Source of the DNA: an uncultured Clostridia bacterium
Lineage (GTDB): Bacteria; Bacillota; Clostridia; Christensenellales; Aristaeellaceae
Length of the DNA: 64,000 bases
NCBI GenBank assembly: GCA_947166705.1
Contig: CAMVFE010000007.1
Location: 1-64,000 of the forward strand
Direction of reading: 5' to 3'
The position numbers were made by a program, and so were the translations under genes. Under the pieces are notes generated by a model. It saw only the letters and a list, made by a program, of their open reading frames with translations. It was not told the origin of the DNA and ran no database searches. Shown here one piece after another: positions 1 to 8,934 of the stretch (positions are counted from its first letter, which is position 1; each line of letters begins with the position of its first letter).

Positions 1-66
1 TGTCAGTTGTCAAATTTCTGAAATTTCGTGTCCAGTTTTTGTTGACTACTGCAAATGCCCAAAACG

Positions 67-105
67 AAAAAAAACTGAGCGCCGTGAGTTTTCGTCACGA
101 CGCTC
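67..105 (-). terminator. Intrinsic terminator after the recombinase operon
   Basis: Read on the minus strand, an 11-bp stem with one mismatch (arms at about 77-87 and 95-105) is followed directly by a run of eight T. It sits 19 bases past the stop of the large recombinase gene, so it probably ends that operon. Confidence 0.8.
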
Positions 106-123
106 AAATTCTTTTTGTCCTTT

Positions 124-1695
124 TCAGGCCCGTACCTCCGCTCCGCTGGTCAGCGTGAAACGAATGTCGTCCTTGCCGTAGATGGTCACCCGATCAACTA
201 AAGTGGCCCATTGACTGTCATTGAACTCTGTAACCTCTGAGGGCATCCGCTCAAATTCGTCAATGAACTCCTTGATCCGGCGACCGTTGCTTTCCTTCTT
301 CCGGATTTCCTCGTTGATTGCTTTCAGCTTCTTATCTGACCGCTTGTAGGCGTCTGCAAGCTCATCGTACTGCTGCAGGTAGGCTGTCTGATCCTGTGCC
401 ACCCGGGCATTCTGGTCAATCAGCTGCTGGAGCTTTTCCGCGATCGAAGTACATTCATCCGTTAATCGGTCGGCTCTCCGCTTCAGATCCGCAGTGTCCT
501 CCAGCAATTTCTGGTCTTCGCGCATGCAGGCAATGGTCTCATCCTTTGTTTCACTGAGCTTGACGCATGCCCGGAGAAAAGCTTCTTTGATCTCATCTTC
601 TGTCAGATGCGGTGTCCGGCAATGCAGCTTCTTCTTGTACTTGGCGTTGCACTGCCAGACTGTCCGGCGGTACTCGTCTTTGCTGTGCCAGAGCTTAGGG
701 CCATACGGGTTCCCACAGGAGCCGCAGTAAAGCTTCCCGGAAAAAATGGAAATGCCGTGAGGTGCTCCACCTTCACGGCGTTTAATCTCATCCTGGACTC
801 TCTGGAAGGTTGCCCCAGGGATGATGGCTTCATGATCGTTTTCCACGTAGTACTGAGGAACCTGGCCCTCATTTTTGATCGGAGTCTTGTGGAGAAAGTC
901 CAGCGTGAACGTCTTCTGCAGGAGCTTGTCGCCCATGTAAACCTCATTAGTCAGAACCCGTTTGATGGTTCCATCGTTCCACTGCTTTTTACCTGCTGGA
1001 GAGGGAATCCCCTCTTCGGTGAAGATCCCGGCGATCCTGTTGAAGGAGTAGCCTTGCAGAAACAGACTGAAGATCCGGCGGACAATGAGCGCCTGCTCTT
1101 GATTGATCACCGGCCTCCCGTCCGGGCCTTTGTCGTAGCCGAGCATGATGGCGTAAGGCAGGCTGTACTTTCCATCAGCGCATTTCTTCCGTTGACCCCA
1201 GCGCACATTTTCGGAGATGCTCCGGCTCTCTTCCTGCGCCAGGGAGGACATAATGGTCAACAAAAGCTCTCCCTTCGAGTCGAAAGTCCAGATGTTTTCC
1301 TTCTCAAAATAAACCTCTGTTCCATGCTCCTTCAACTCCCGTATGGTCGTTAAGCTGTCCACCGTGTTCCGGGCAAACCGGCTTACTGACTTTGTCACGA
1401 TCAGGTCGATCCTCCCGGACAGCGCATCCTCCACCATTTCCTGAAAGCCCTCTCGGTGCTTGGTAGATGTTCCGGTAACGCCTTCATCGGTGTAGACCTT
1501 GACGAAGTCCCAATCCTCACGGTTCTGGATGTACTCGGTGTAGTAGCTGACCTGAGCTTCATAACTGGTCTGCTGCTCATCCAGATCTGTTGAGACGCGG
1601 GCATAGGCCGCAACTTTGCGTTTAGCCGTGGAGGTGATCGGCTCAGACGTTTTTCGGTTGATCGTAGCGGGTATGACCCTTACTCTTTGTGCCAT
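124..1695 (-). CDS. Large serine recombinase (523 aa)
   Basis: Site-specific DNA integrase/excisionase of the large serine recombinase family. Visible parts: an N-terminal resolvase catalytic domain (about residues 27-175) with the nucleophile serine in YARVSTD and the SVSRFARN helix; a Recombinase DNA-binding domain (about 185-300); a zinc ribbon with CGSCG and a later C...C pair (about 320-370); and a C-terminal coiled-coil region rich in K/E/D. Length is normal for the family. The start is supported by GGGAGG eight bases upstream. Its first 53 bases overlap the end of the upstream recombinase gene, so the two are translationally linked. Such pairs sit at the end of integrative elements in Clostridia. 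The cognate attachment site is not identifiable here and probably lies beyond the left edge. Confidence 0.93.
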   Translation of the reverse strand: MAQRVRVIPATINRKTSEPITSTAKRKVAAYARVSTDLDEQQTSYEAQVSYYTEYIQNREDWDFVKVYTDEGVTGTSTKHREGFQEMVEDALSGRIDLIVTKSVSRFARNTVDSLTTIRELKEHGTEVYFEKENIWTFDSKGELLLTIMSSLAQEESRSISENVRWGQRKKCADGKYSLPYAIMLGYDKGPDGRPVINQEQALIVRRIFSLFLQGYSFNRIAGIFTEEGIPSPAGKKQWNDGTIKRVLTNEVYMGDKLLQKTFTLDFLHKTPIKNEGQVPQYYVENDHEAIIPGATFQRVQDEIKRREGGAPHGISIFSGKLYCGSCGNPYGPKLWHSKDEYRRTVWQCNAKYKKKLHCRTPHLTEDEIKEAFLRACVKLSETKDETIACMREDQKLLEDTADLKRRADRLTDECTSIAEKLQQLIDQNARVAQDQTAYLQQYDELADAYKRSDKKLKAINEEIRKKESNGRRIKEFIDEFERMPSEVTEFNDSQWATLVDRVTIYGKDDIRFTLTSGAEVRA

Positions 1696-2887
1696 TCCAT
1701 TTCCTCCCGTTTGTCATTTCGATTTCCAAGTGATCGTCAAAGAGAACGATCCGTTTTACGCGCCGCTTCAGCTTCCTCTCCAGATCATCTTCACCCAGCG
1801 CAGCTTGAACAGCGTTCAGCAGGTCAGCGTCACGCCAATTCTCTGCATCGCATCCAGAATTGCCTTTCTTTTGATTGCAAACCCAATATCGGAACTGTCC
1901 TTTTTGAGTGCTGTGCAGGCCTGCTTTTCCACCGCATTTTCCGCACCACACCATGCCAGTGTAGGCGCTGGGGTTCCAGCGTGAGTGTAGATTCAATTTT
2001 CCGCGCTCCGTCCTCATTGCCTGAGCTGCTGCAAAAATCTCCGGGTCGATGATGGCTTCATGGTGAGCGTCCACTCGGTATTGCGGCAGTTCTCCCTGAT
2101 TCCGTTTTTGCTTGTGTGGGCTGATTGCATAAGCCTGCTGGTAGATCTGGCAGCCAGTGTACTCTTCGTTACTGATGATCCCACGTACGCTCATCGGATG
2201 AAACTTCTCCTTGCCAGTAACCGGCCTCACACCCATTTCATCCAGTTCCGATGCAATCGCGGCGAATGTTTTTCCAGCCAGGTACTCTGAAAAGATGAAC
2301 CGGACAATTTCAGCTTCCTCTGGAACGATGATACGATCATTACCCACCCAGCGGTATCCGAAAAGCTTTAGATGCGCATGGGGCTTTCCCTGCTCATATC
2401 CTTTCCGGACAGCCCACTTGAGGTTTTGCGAAAGACTCAGGCTTTCCTGTTCCGCGAAGCTGGCCAGGATCGAAAGCATCACCTCACCGTCGGCAGTGAA
2501 GGTGTTGATGTGTTCCCGTTCGAAACGAACCTCCACCCCAATCTCACGCAAGTGCCTTACTGTCGCCAACAGGTCAACGGTATTTCTGGCAAAGCGGGAG
2601 ATCGACTTCGTCAAAACAATATCAATCTTTCCGCTTTCGCAGTCCGCAACCATCTGCTGGAACCTCGGCCTGATCTGCGCGGAGGTTCCTGTGATTCCTT
2701 CATCTGCGTAGACCCCTGCGTACTCCCATTCCGGGTTGCTCTGAATCAGGTTGCTGTAGTGGCTGATCTGCGCCGAAAGAGAGTGCTTCAGGCTTTCCGT
2801 GTCGACGGAAACGCGTGCATAAGCCGCAACCTTTTTCCGTACAGGAAGCGCAGGCATCACGACTTCCAGCCTTGTCACCTTGGGCAT
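1643..2887 (-). CDS. Second large serine recombinase (414 aa)
   Basis: Same family as the neighbouring 523-aa recombinase but shorter. The catalytic domain (about residues 15-160) has the serine in YARVSVD and the SISRFARN helix. It is followed by a Recombinase domain (about 170-280) and a zinc ribbon (WCGKCGG...C...C, about 310-345). It lacks the long C-terminal coiled coil. The start is backed by AAGGAGG and overlaps the stop of the small upstream gene by one base (TAATG), so the three genes form one transcript. Its role is probably to act with the neighbour as an unequal recombinase pair. That pairing is inferred from arrangement, not shown. Confidence 0.92.
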   Translation of the reverse strand: MPKVTRLEVVMPALPVRKKVAAYARVSVDTESLKHSLSAQISHYSNLIQSNPEWEYAGVYADEGITGTSAQIRPRFQQMVADCESGKIDIVLTKSISRFARNTVDLLATVRHLREIGVEVRFEREHINTFTADGEVMLSILASFAEQESLSLSQNLKWAVRKGYEQGKPHAHLKLFGYRWVGNDRIIVPEEAEIVRFIFSEYLAGKTFAAIASELDEMGVRPVTGKEKFHPMSVRGIISNEEYTGCQIYQQAYAISPHKQKRNQGELPQYRVDAHHEAIIDPEIFAAAQAMRTERGKLNLHSRWNPSAYTGMVWCGKCGGKAGLHSTQKGQFRYWVCNQKKGNSGCDAENWRDADLLNAVQAALGEDDLERKLKRRVKRIVLFDDHLEIEMTNGRKWNGTKSKGHTRYDQPKNV

Positions 2888-3069
2888 TAAACCGCCTCCT
2901 TTCCAGACAGCATTAACGCTCTACTTTGCTGACAAAGCAAGTCGTATTCCGCGATTAATCCGTCTGTCACAGGGTGGTATTTTTGCTTGTACTTCCTATT
3001 AAACGCCTGATAATCTTGCTCCGTGATCATCCCTCGATCAAGCATACGCTTGTACTGCGCTATGATCAC
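2887..3069 (-). CDS. Small SHOCT-like protein, probably 5'-truncated
   Basis: A 60-aa product from a GTG start, containing the short pattern YKRMLDRGMITEQDY that resembles SHOCT (short C-terminal) motifs often found at protein C termini. The open frame continues upstream without an ATG for about 28 further codons (to roughly base 3153), and those codons read as plausible protein (for example ENELYRALPGDLPTGYRYS). The gene may therefore have lost its natural 5' end, or may start at a weak codon. It is directly upstream of, and coupled to, the second recombinase. Function unknown; an accessory role in the mobile element is a guess. Confidence 0.5.
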   Translation of the reverse strand: MIIAQYKRMLDRGMITEQDYQAFNRKYKQKYHPVTDGLIAEYDLLCQQSRALMLSGKEAV

Positions 3070-3292
3070 AGAATAGCGATAGCCCGTGGGCAGATCCCCT
3101 GGCAGAGCTCGATAGAGTTCGTTCTCTGCCGTTATCCCAGGTTGAAATCGACGCTATTTGTTGTAATAATGCTTTACGCTTACTTAATCTCAAGTAGGCG
3201 ATTTATCAAACTCCCCTCCTCTCTGAGTAATTCTTGCAGTATGAATACCAAACTTTATGCTATCAGCCCCTTTCGAAATGTTAATTTCCGCA

Positions 3293-4681
3293 TCATCCTA
3301 ACTGCAGGAATGATACGATAGCAGGAATAGCTAAGGCGGTCACAAAAGATAGTACTATGCACGGTATAAAACCTGCCTTAACCAGATCTTTTCCCTTATA
3401 ATAATGATTCCCATATGTTATTAGGAATATGGGTTCTGTGTAAACGATCAATAATGCTGACGCGGTCCAAAAAGCAAGGATCAAAAGGAGCGCTAAACTG
3501 TTTGTATTTAAACCGTATGAAGCTTCTATTAGCATAGGAGCCAGTAATGCAACAACTGCTGTGGTAGTTGGAATAAAGGAACGGATTATACAGATCATTA
3601 ACGAAAGAGCAACAATGGATAATAGCATGGGCAGTTGAGAAATTTGATTAATAACTGCTGTGGATACTATTTTCATTAAGCCAGTCTTTGCTATACCAGT
3701 CATAAGCACGCTCACAGTTCCCATTGTGATTACAAGATCCCAATTGACTCCGTTGGAAAACTTCTTCCAGTCAAGGAGATTAATACCTGGCATAAACATA
3801 ACAGCTAGTCCAATGACTGCAATTAGCGTAGTATTAAGTGAAGAAACCCATCCGCTTGCAAACCAAAGAATTATAATACAACCAACTATAATAATTGTCT
3901 TTTTATCATTAACATTCAATTTAGGAGAAATGTCTGAATTATTTGAATCAAAACTCACAAATGGCTCAGGTGGGAACATGATAACAAGGGAAAGAAGGAA
4001 TATTCCAACCGCGATCAGCCCTATCGGAAACCCAACAAAACACCATTGGATAAAAGACAAATTCACATTATTATGAGCTAAAAGATCAAGCAGCAAAATA
4101 TTAGCCGGAGTTCCTGCTGGTGACATAAACCCACCGATTCCAGCGCATGCAGGAATTGCTATCATTAAACATTTTCCTAGGTTGCTATTTCCAGGTTTAT
4201 ATTTGTTTTTAAACATCGGAAGAAGGATACTGTTAAACAGAGCACATGTAGCTAAGCTGGACATAAAAGCTGAACAAATTGATATTATGAAGCCGATATA
4301 TAATACAAAGCGCCTTGGATTGCCCGATGAACTAGTAATGATATATTTTGTTAATGACTGAGGTATTACCGAACTCCCAACGGCGATCGTGATTCCTGAT
4401 GACGCCATTATAAACAATGAAGTATTCACACCAATATTTTCGACAGATTCAGTAAACGTCATTATATTGGCAAATTCAAGGATACAGATCATTAACATGG
4501 TTGTAATAGCCATCGGTAATGCTTCCGTAGACCATAAGATTAGCGAAGAAACAAGGATGCCCATTCCCATTATAATTTGCTTTTCAGCGTGAAAAACAAT
4601 ATCGAGCATGATGCAAGAGAACAACGTGACTGCAGCCGAGAGCAATCCGATTGTCTTCTTCCGACTAATACTCAATAGCAT
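3293..4681 (-). CDS. DASS/SLC13-type anion transporter (462 aa)
   Basis: Polytopic inner-membrane protein (about 11-12 hydrophobic segments) of the divalent-anion:Na+ symporter (DASS, SLC13/CitT-like) family. Family signs are the N-terminal LWSTEALPMA segment, the central SPAGTPANILLLD re-entrant hairpin and a matching second-half segment (SFIPTTTAVVALLAPM). In typical family members the two hairpins carry Ser-Asn-Thr motifs that bind the carboxylate. Here they read SSLAT and PTTT, so the asparagines seem to be replaced and the substrate may differ. It is the last gene of the long exopolysaccharide-type gene series, 35 bases after the lipoprotein hydrolase. It may import or export an acid used in that pathway (inference). 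Confidence 0.82.
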   Translation of the reverse strand: MLLSISRKKTIGLLSAAVTLFSCIMLDIVFHAEKQIIMGMGILVSSLILWSTEALPMAITTMLMICILEFANIMTFTESVENIGVNTSLFIMASSGITIAVGSSVIPQSLTKYIITSSSGNPRRFVLYIGFIISICSAFMSSLATCALFNSILLPMFKNKYKPGNSNLGKCLMIAIPACAGIGGFMSPAGTPANILLLDLLAHNNVNLSFIQWCFVGFPIGLIAVGIFLLSLVIMFPPEPFVSFDSNNSDISPKLNVNDKKTIIIVGCIIILWFASGWVSSLNTTLIAVIGLAVMFMPGINLLDWKKFSNGVNWDLVITMGTVSVLMTGIAKTGLMKIVSTAVINQISQLPMLLSIVALSLMICIIRSFIPTTTAVVALLAPMLIEASYGLNTNSLALLLILAFWTASALLIVYTEPIFLITYGNHYYKGKDLVKAGFIPCIVLSFVTALAIPAIVSFLQLG

Positions 4682-4716
4682 CCCCTCCCTCGAAGCAGTA
4701 TTTGATCTCGACTTTT

Positions 4717-5655
4717 TTAATTAATCCTGATGTATTGCTTTAAAAATGGCAAAATACGAGCCAGAAATGCAGGCGTAACATTGTGATCACCATTTTCATC
4801 ATAAATGAAGAGGCAATTCTGTCTGCCTGTTGACATAAGCATATGCTCCAACTGTTGAGTGATCTCAGGAACAATTGTATTATCATTCATGCCCTGATAA
4901 ACCATAGTAGGGATTTGGGAAAGTTTATCAATCTGACTTATCGGATTATGCTCTATGCAGTAGCTATGGAAACGATTCTCATCCCATGCTGGAGACTGCC
5001 CTTTTCCATCCTTCACAGCCCCTAAATCCGATAATGCTTCAAAGTTAGCGGCAGCACTACATGTGACAATTGCTGATGGAGTTTTTTGGGCGAAGGCAGC
5101 ATAATGCCACGCAGCACTTCCACCCATAGATTGTCCATAGAGAACAAAATGATCGGTATCAGCGTGTGGATTTAGACGATAATATTCAAGGAGCAATTCA
5201 ATATCAGACGTTGCTTGAACAGCAGATTCTATTGACTCAATAACTTCTTGAGATGTTCTTGCTCCGTAGCCATTCAAATCAAACATTATGCAGAAAAAAC
5301 CTGCTTGAGCATAAACGGATGCTTCATCAAGAAATTGCTCTTTATTTCCTTTGTGCTCATGCAGAAAAAACATGATTGGTGCAAGATGTGACTGAATGTT
5401 ATGTAATTCAATAACTGGTATGTCGTCTATTAATCGACTGTTTACAGCAAGAGAATTCTCCGCATATTCACGGCCTTTATTAGCATCTTTTAGTGGAATA
5501 ATTACCGCTGTGTGCAATGATTTGTCAGAGGCAGCCCATGCCTTTGGGGTCTCATCCATAATATCATCAGTGTCGTTGTTTCCTCCAGTTGAACAGGAAG
5601 ATGTGAGCATCGCGAAAACGATTAATAAAGCACATAAGATAATTCGCTTTTTCAT
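4717..5655 (-). CDS. Alpha/beta-hydrolase lipoprotein (312 aa)
   Basis: Predicted secreted, lipid-anchored serine hydrolase. The N terminus is a lipoprotein signal (MKKR..., hydrophobic stretch, LTSSC with Cys21). The nucleophile elbow is GQSMGG with Ser176. Asp258 (QGMNDN) and His291 (NGDHN) complete a plausible catalytic triad in the order of the dienelactone hydrolase/prolyl-oligopeptidase-like fold. Only three bases separate it from the upstream peptidoglycan-binding gene, so it belongs to the same operon. An esterase removing acyl groups from the exported polysaccharide would fit the two acyltransferases nearby. A peptidase role is equally possible from sequence alone. Confidence 0.8.
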   Translation of the reverse strand: MKKRIILCALLIVFAMLTSSCSTGGNNDTDDIMDETPKAWAASDKSLHTAVIIPLKDANKGREYAENSLAVNSRLIDDIPVIELHNIQSHLAPIMFFLHEHKGNKEQFLDEASVYAQAGFFCIMFDLNGYGARTSQEVIESIESAVQATSDIELLLEYYRLNPHADTDHFVLYGQSMGGSAAWHYAAFAQKTPSAIVTCSAAANFEALSDLGAVKDGKGQSPAWDENRFHSYCIEHNPISQIDKLSQIPTMVYQGMNDNTIVPEITQQLEHMLMSTGRQNCLFIYDENGDHNVTPAFLARILPFLKQYIRIN

Positions 5656-5658
5656 AAA

Positions 5659-7857
5659 TCATTCATCCCCCGACAAGGTAGAATTCTGTACACTAAATAC
5701 AGCCATCAATGTTCTTTTGCTGGGAATTCCATCCTCATTTAGTCCCTGATCTTTTTGAAACACACGAACAGCATCAGCTGTTTGCTCATCGTAAATCATG
5801 GTGATATTTTCTTTCGGTAAATAACCAAGGTGATTCAACCTTACTTGCAAACGTTTTACCGCTTGTCTATCAGTATGATTGACCGCAAATGATTTTGTCA
5901 GCCATTTTCGGAGAATTTTCAATTCCTTGTCTGTTATCACTTGACCAGATGTAGATGAGGATGCATCTATTAATTCTTCAGGACGCATTTCGTCCGGACA
6001 AGGAACAGCTGAGTCGGAGAAAACGGACTCTTGAAGTTGTACAGAAATAACATCCTCAAACGGAACATGATTCGTTTCAGAAAACAATTTAAGCGCATCT
6101 ATACAGTTTCTATCTATATACGGGCGAGCAGAATAGGGAGAGTATCCGAGCGATTTGAGCCTTGCGTTTAAGATGGTAGAGGATTCACTAACATCATTTT
6201 CTTTCAAGGCCAGAAAACCATCATATGGAGCAGCATCCTTCGCAAGAATATTTCTTTGTAGTTCCTCTGAAATACTTGAATCATAATTTATTCCATTTTG
6301 AATACTATATTTTTCTATCGCTTCTAACATGCGGCTGTCACACGTATTATCTGGAGCAACAACCATATATCCAAGTGTTATTAGACGCGACTTAACGTCA
6401 CTAACTCTTGTACCTGCATCTCCTAATGAGAGAGACAAGAATTGGAAACCTTCACTTGCTGTATTGAGCATTGATTGGAAAAAACGATTTGCATTTCCGT
6501 TTTCAACCAGGCTCATTTCACTCTGAGCTAAAGAAACAGCATGCATTGTTTCAACACCATAGAATCCGGTGGGTTCAAAAGGCAGGTAACCAAGCTGGCA
6601 AAGCTGGTTTTGAAGCAAGGTTACCGGTTCACCCAGCGACCCCATTGACAAATAAGAGTATTCAGGAAATTGCTGCTGGTCAGAAGCATCTGCACTTAAT
6701 TCTGCTGCGCGCTCCATGTTTTGTTCAATATCATCTTGAGTTAAGATGGAGTCACCTGGTATCGAGTAGCAGAAAGAAGCATCTGGCTCCTTGAATAGAT
6801 CGTATACCATCAGTCGATAATCAAAAATCGAAATCATCGGTGCTTTTACTGTCTCCATATCAATAAAGGTATATGGAATTAGATCACCATTCTGAATATC
6901 ATATCTATAAACTACACCCTGTTCATTCAACATGAAAGCATAATCAGCATCTGAAGTGAGTTGAGGCAAAATTGTATTATCTAGCAAGTGTAATGTGTTA
7001 TGCTGCTCTTCTGATACAATAAAAGACATTAAGCTAGTTTCTTCGCCTGTTTGACAAATATAGAAGATTTCATTATCCTGATGACTAATGCCGATCAAAG
7101 CATTTCCCGAAATGGGAACCAACTCACCAGCTCCTTGCCAGTGATAAAAAAGTTCCCCGCCCTGCGTTAAAAACAAATCATATTGTTCACAAACTGTAAT
7201 CTGACTACCTTTTGTTGAAATCCCCGGATCTACAAGTTGCTTCGATAGCGGAACATATAGCATTTCGTTTCCATCAGATAGTGTTACCAGCAAACCATCG
7301 CTGGAGATGCGCAGCCCACTGACATCCGATTCAAATGTTGCCGCTATTTCTGTTGTTGAAGTCAGTGGTTCAAATGTACGGAGCTGATTTAAGGCCGCAT
7401 CTTCGACAAAATAAATTACCTCATCATTTGATGACCAGCATGGATCAATTGTGACACGCGCAATTGTGTTCAGCCTGTTTTCCTGTTCACCGATTTGCAG
7501 CTCCTGAATAATACTTTCACGGCCAGGATGTGAATAATCAAGTTCACAGGAAGCAGTATAGAGCACGCTATCATCAGACGCATACAATAATTCTTTTACC
7601 GGCTGCTGGATCAAGGGATGGGTTTCATCATCCAAGTTGTAAAGATAATTATTGGGCCCAACATAGGCAAACATAAGCTCACCATAGCTTCCATAGTTTT
7701 TAGGCCTGATCAGACTGGCGTTGGCAAAGGGTAAAGACAATCCCTCGCCAGCATCCACAGAGCGGTCTGATGCTAGTACAATAAAGAGTGCAAGCGAAAT
7801 TGAAGCAAGCAGGCAACCAAGCGTTGCAATGATTCTTGTCAAAGACCATTTCTTCAT
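5659..7857 (-). CDS. Membrane-anchored protein with four peptidoglycan-binding repeats (732 aa)
   Basis: One N-terminal membrane segment (about residues 9-29) anchors a large extracytoplasmic part. Residues about 50-370 are short beta-rich repeats resembling a WD/TolB-type propeller, with no clear enzyme motif. The C-terminal half contains four PG_binding_1-like repeats at about 405-460, 477-535, 555-612 and 662-725, each with a pattern like V..LQ..L..LGYLP...G.Y...T..AV..FQ. These domains bind the cell wall. The gene overlaps the acyltransferase gene by an ATGA junction. In this position it could fix the polysaccharide machinery or the polymer to the wall; no such role is proven. Confidence 0.8.
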   Translation of the reverse strand: MKKWSLTRIIATLGCLLASISLALFIVLASDRSVDAGEGLSLPFANASLIRPKNYGSYGELMFAYVGPNNYLYNLDDETHPLIQQPVKELLYASDDSVLYTASCELDYSHPGRESIIQELQIGEQENRLNTIARVTIDPCWSSNDEVIYFVEDAALNQLRTFEPLTSTTEIAATFESDVSGLRISSDGLLVTLSDGNEMLYVPLSKQLVDPGISTKGSQITVCEQYDLFLTQGGELFYHWQGAGELVPISGNALIGISHQDNEIFYICQTGEETSLMSFIVSEEQHNTLHLLDNTILPQLTSDADYAFMLNEQGVVYRYDIQNGDLIPYTFIDMETVKAPMISIFDYRLMVYDLFKEPDASFCYSIPGDSILTQDDIEQNMERAAELSADASDQQQFPEYSYLSMGSLGEPVTLLQNQLCQLGYLPFEPTGFYGVETMHAVSLAQSEMSLVENGNANRFFQSMLNTASEGFQFLSLSLGDAGTRVSDVKSRLITLGYMVVAPDNTCDSRMLEAIEKYSIQNGINYDSSISEELQRNILAKDAAPYDGFLALKENDVSESSTILNARLKSLGYSPYSARPYIDRNCIDALKLFSETNHVPFEDVISVQLQESVFSDSAVPCPDEMRPEELIDASSSTSGQVITDKELKILRKWLTKSFAVNHTDRQAVKRLQVRLNHLGYLPKENITMIYDEQTADAVRVFQKDQGLNEDGIPSKRTLMAVFSVQNSTLSGDE

Positions 7858-8918
7858 GACATTTTCCCTCCGCTTCTACGGTTGTAATCTCCTACCAGTA
7901 TTCTGAAACCAGGCAATTGCCCAAGTGCAAGAACAAGAAAGATTCCGAGGATAATGTTTATCAAGGCACCAAAGAATGTGGCGGTCAGGGTAGAACCATT
8001 CATTTCAGAGATAATGCGTTCAGTAAAAAGTTTTGAAACGTATAAAACAGGAACACAATGCCAGAAGTTTTTACTAAGGCGAGAGAAAAGTGGAGCACTT
8101 CTATTTCCGAGTAATCTCTTAAAAAATACAACGATGGCTACAGTTTGCATAGCGGTTAAGGGCGAAGTATAACCGATGTATTCGTTCGCATACCCAGGGT
8201 GAAAGTTTGTTTTTATTGAAGTCAGCGAAATTATTAATGAAGTAGCGAGAATGCCAAGCACATAAATTACGAGAGCTCTTTTCCAATTAAACTCATTTTT
8301 TGCAACCCACGCACCGAAAATGATGTAGAATGCCCATGCTCGGTAATAACCCCAATTTAACTGATCAGCAAACAGTGTAACAGCAGAAAGATATGGAACA
8401 TCTCGAATAGTTGTATCTACCATGCTCATCGCAAAGATCAAAAGCATCGTGTATAATGCGAGCTTTTCGTTGGTGATAATACGATAGAGCAGAGGATATA
8501 GAATAAAGAAGGAAACCAGCATATGACAAAACCCTATATAAGCAGGAGCCTCTAAAGCTTCAGCCATGCATTCACGGAAAGTAAGGAAATCTAGATCCTG
8601 AGGATGATTGTTGTGCATAATAACAACAGATGATGCAAGCCACCAGATTATACAACTAAGAAAGGACGATGGAATAAACCTGCGCCATAATGTAGAGAGC
8701 CTTATTGGATTAGGTGATGTGAGAAAAATGCTGCCCATTATACAGACAAATGTGGGCATGGCCCACTGTGTTAAACCGGAAACACAGTTGCATAAGCTCC
8801 ATGCATTATTTCCAATGGATAATTCTGACCATATCGTGCCGAAAGATATTCCGAAAGAAAGAGCAATCGCCGCAGCTAAAGAAGCCGAGCCTTGCCATGC
8901 TTTTCGTTCTCCTATCAT
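7854..8918 (-). CDS. Acyltransferase-3 family membrane protein (354 aa)
   Basis: About ten hydrophobic segments across the whole length, matching the acyltransferase_3 family (OatA/WecH/NodX-like integral membrane O-acyltransferases) in size and layout. The usual early His is not obvious in the first helix, so catalytic competence is less certain than for the second copy in this locus. It lies 16 bases after the pelG-like gene and overlaps the next gene by four bases. By context it would acylate the exported polysaccharide or its lipid or wall partner. An EpsG/polymerase-like role cannot be excluded. Confidence 0.7.
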   Translation of the reverse strand: MIGERKAWQGSASLAAAIALSFGISFGTIWSELSIGNNAWSLCNCVSGLTQWAMPTFVCIMGSIFLTSPNPIRLSTLWRRFIPSSFLSCIIWWLASSVVIMHNNHPQDLDFLTFRECMAEALEAPAYIGFCHMLVSFFILYPLLYRIITNEKLALYTMLLIFAMSMVDTTIRDVPYLSAVTLFADQLNWGYYRAWAFYIIFGAWVAKNEFNWKRALVIYVLGILATSLIISLTSIKTNFHPGYANEYIGYTSPLTAMQTVAIVVFFKRLLGNRSAPLFSRLSKNFWHCVPVLYVSKLFTERIISEMNGSTLTATFFGALINIILGIFLVLALGQLPGFRILVGDYNRRSGGKMS

Positions 8919-8934
8919 TACAATCCCTCACCCC

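Noticed and set aside
1-60. Attachment site for the serine recombinases in the left 60 bases
   Set aside because: A short direct repeat (AAATTTC twice) is present, but with only one end in view there is no second copy to compare, so an att call is unsupported.
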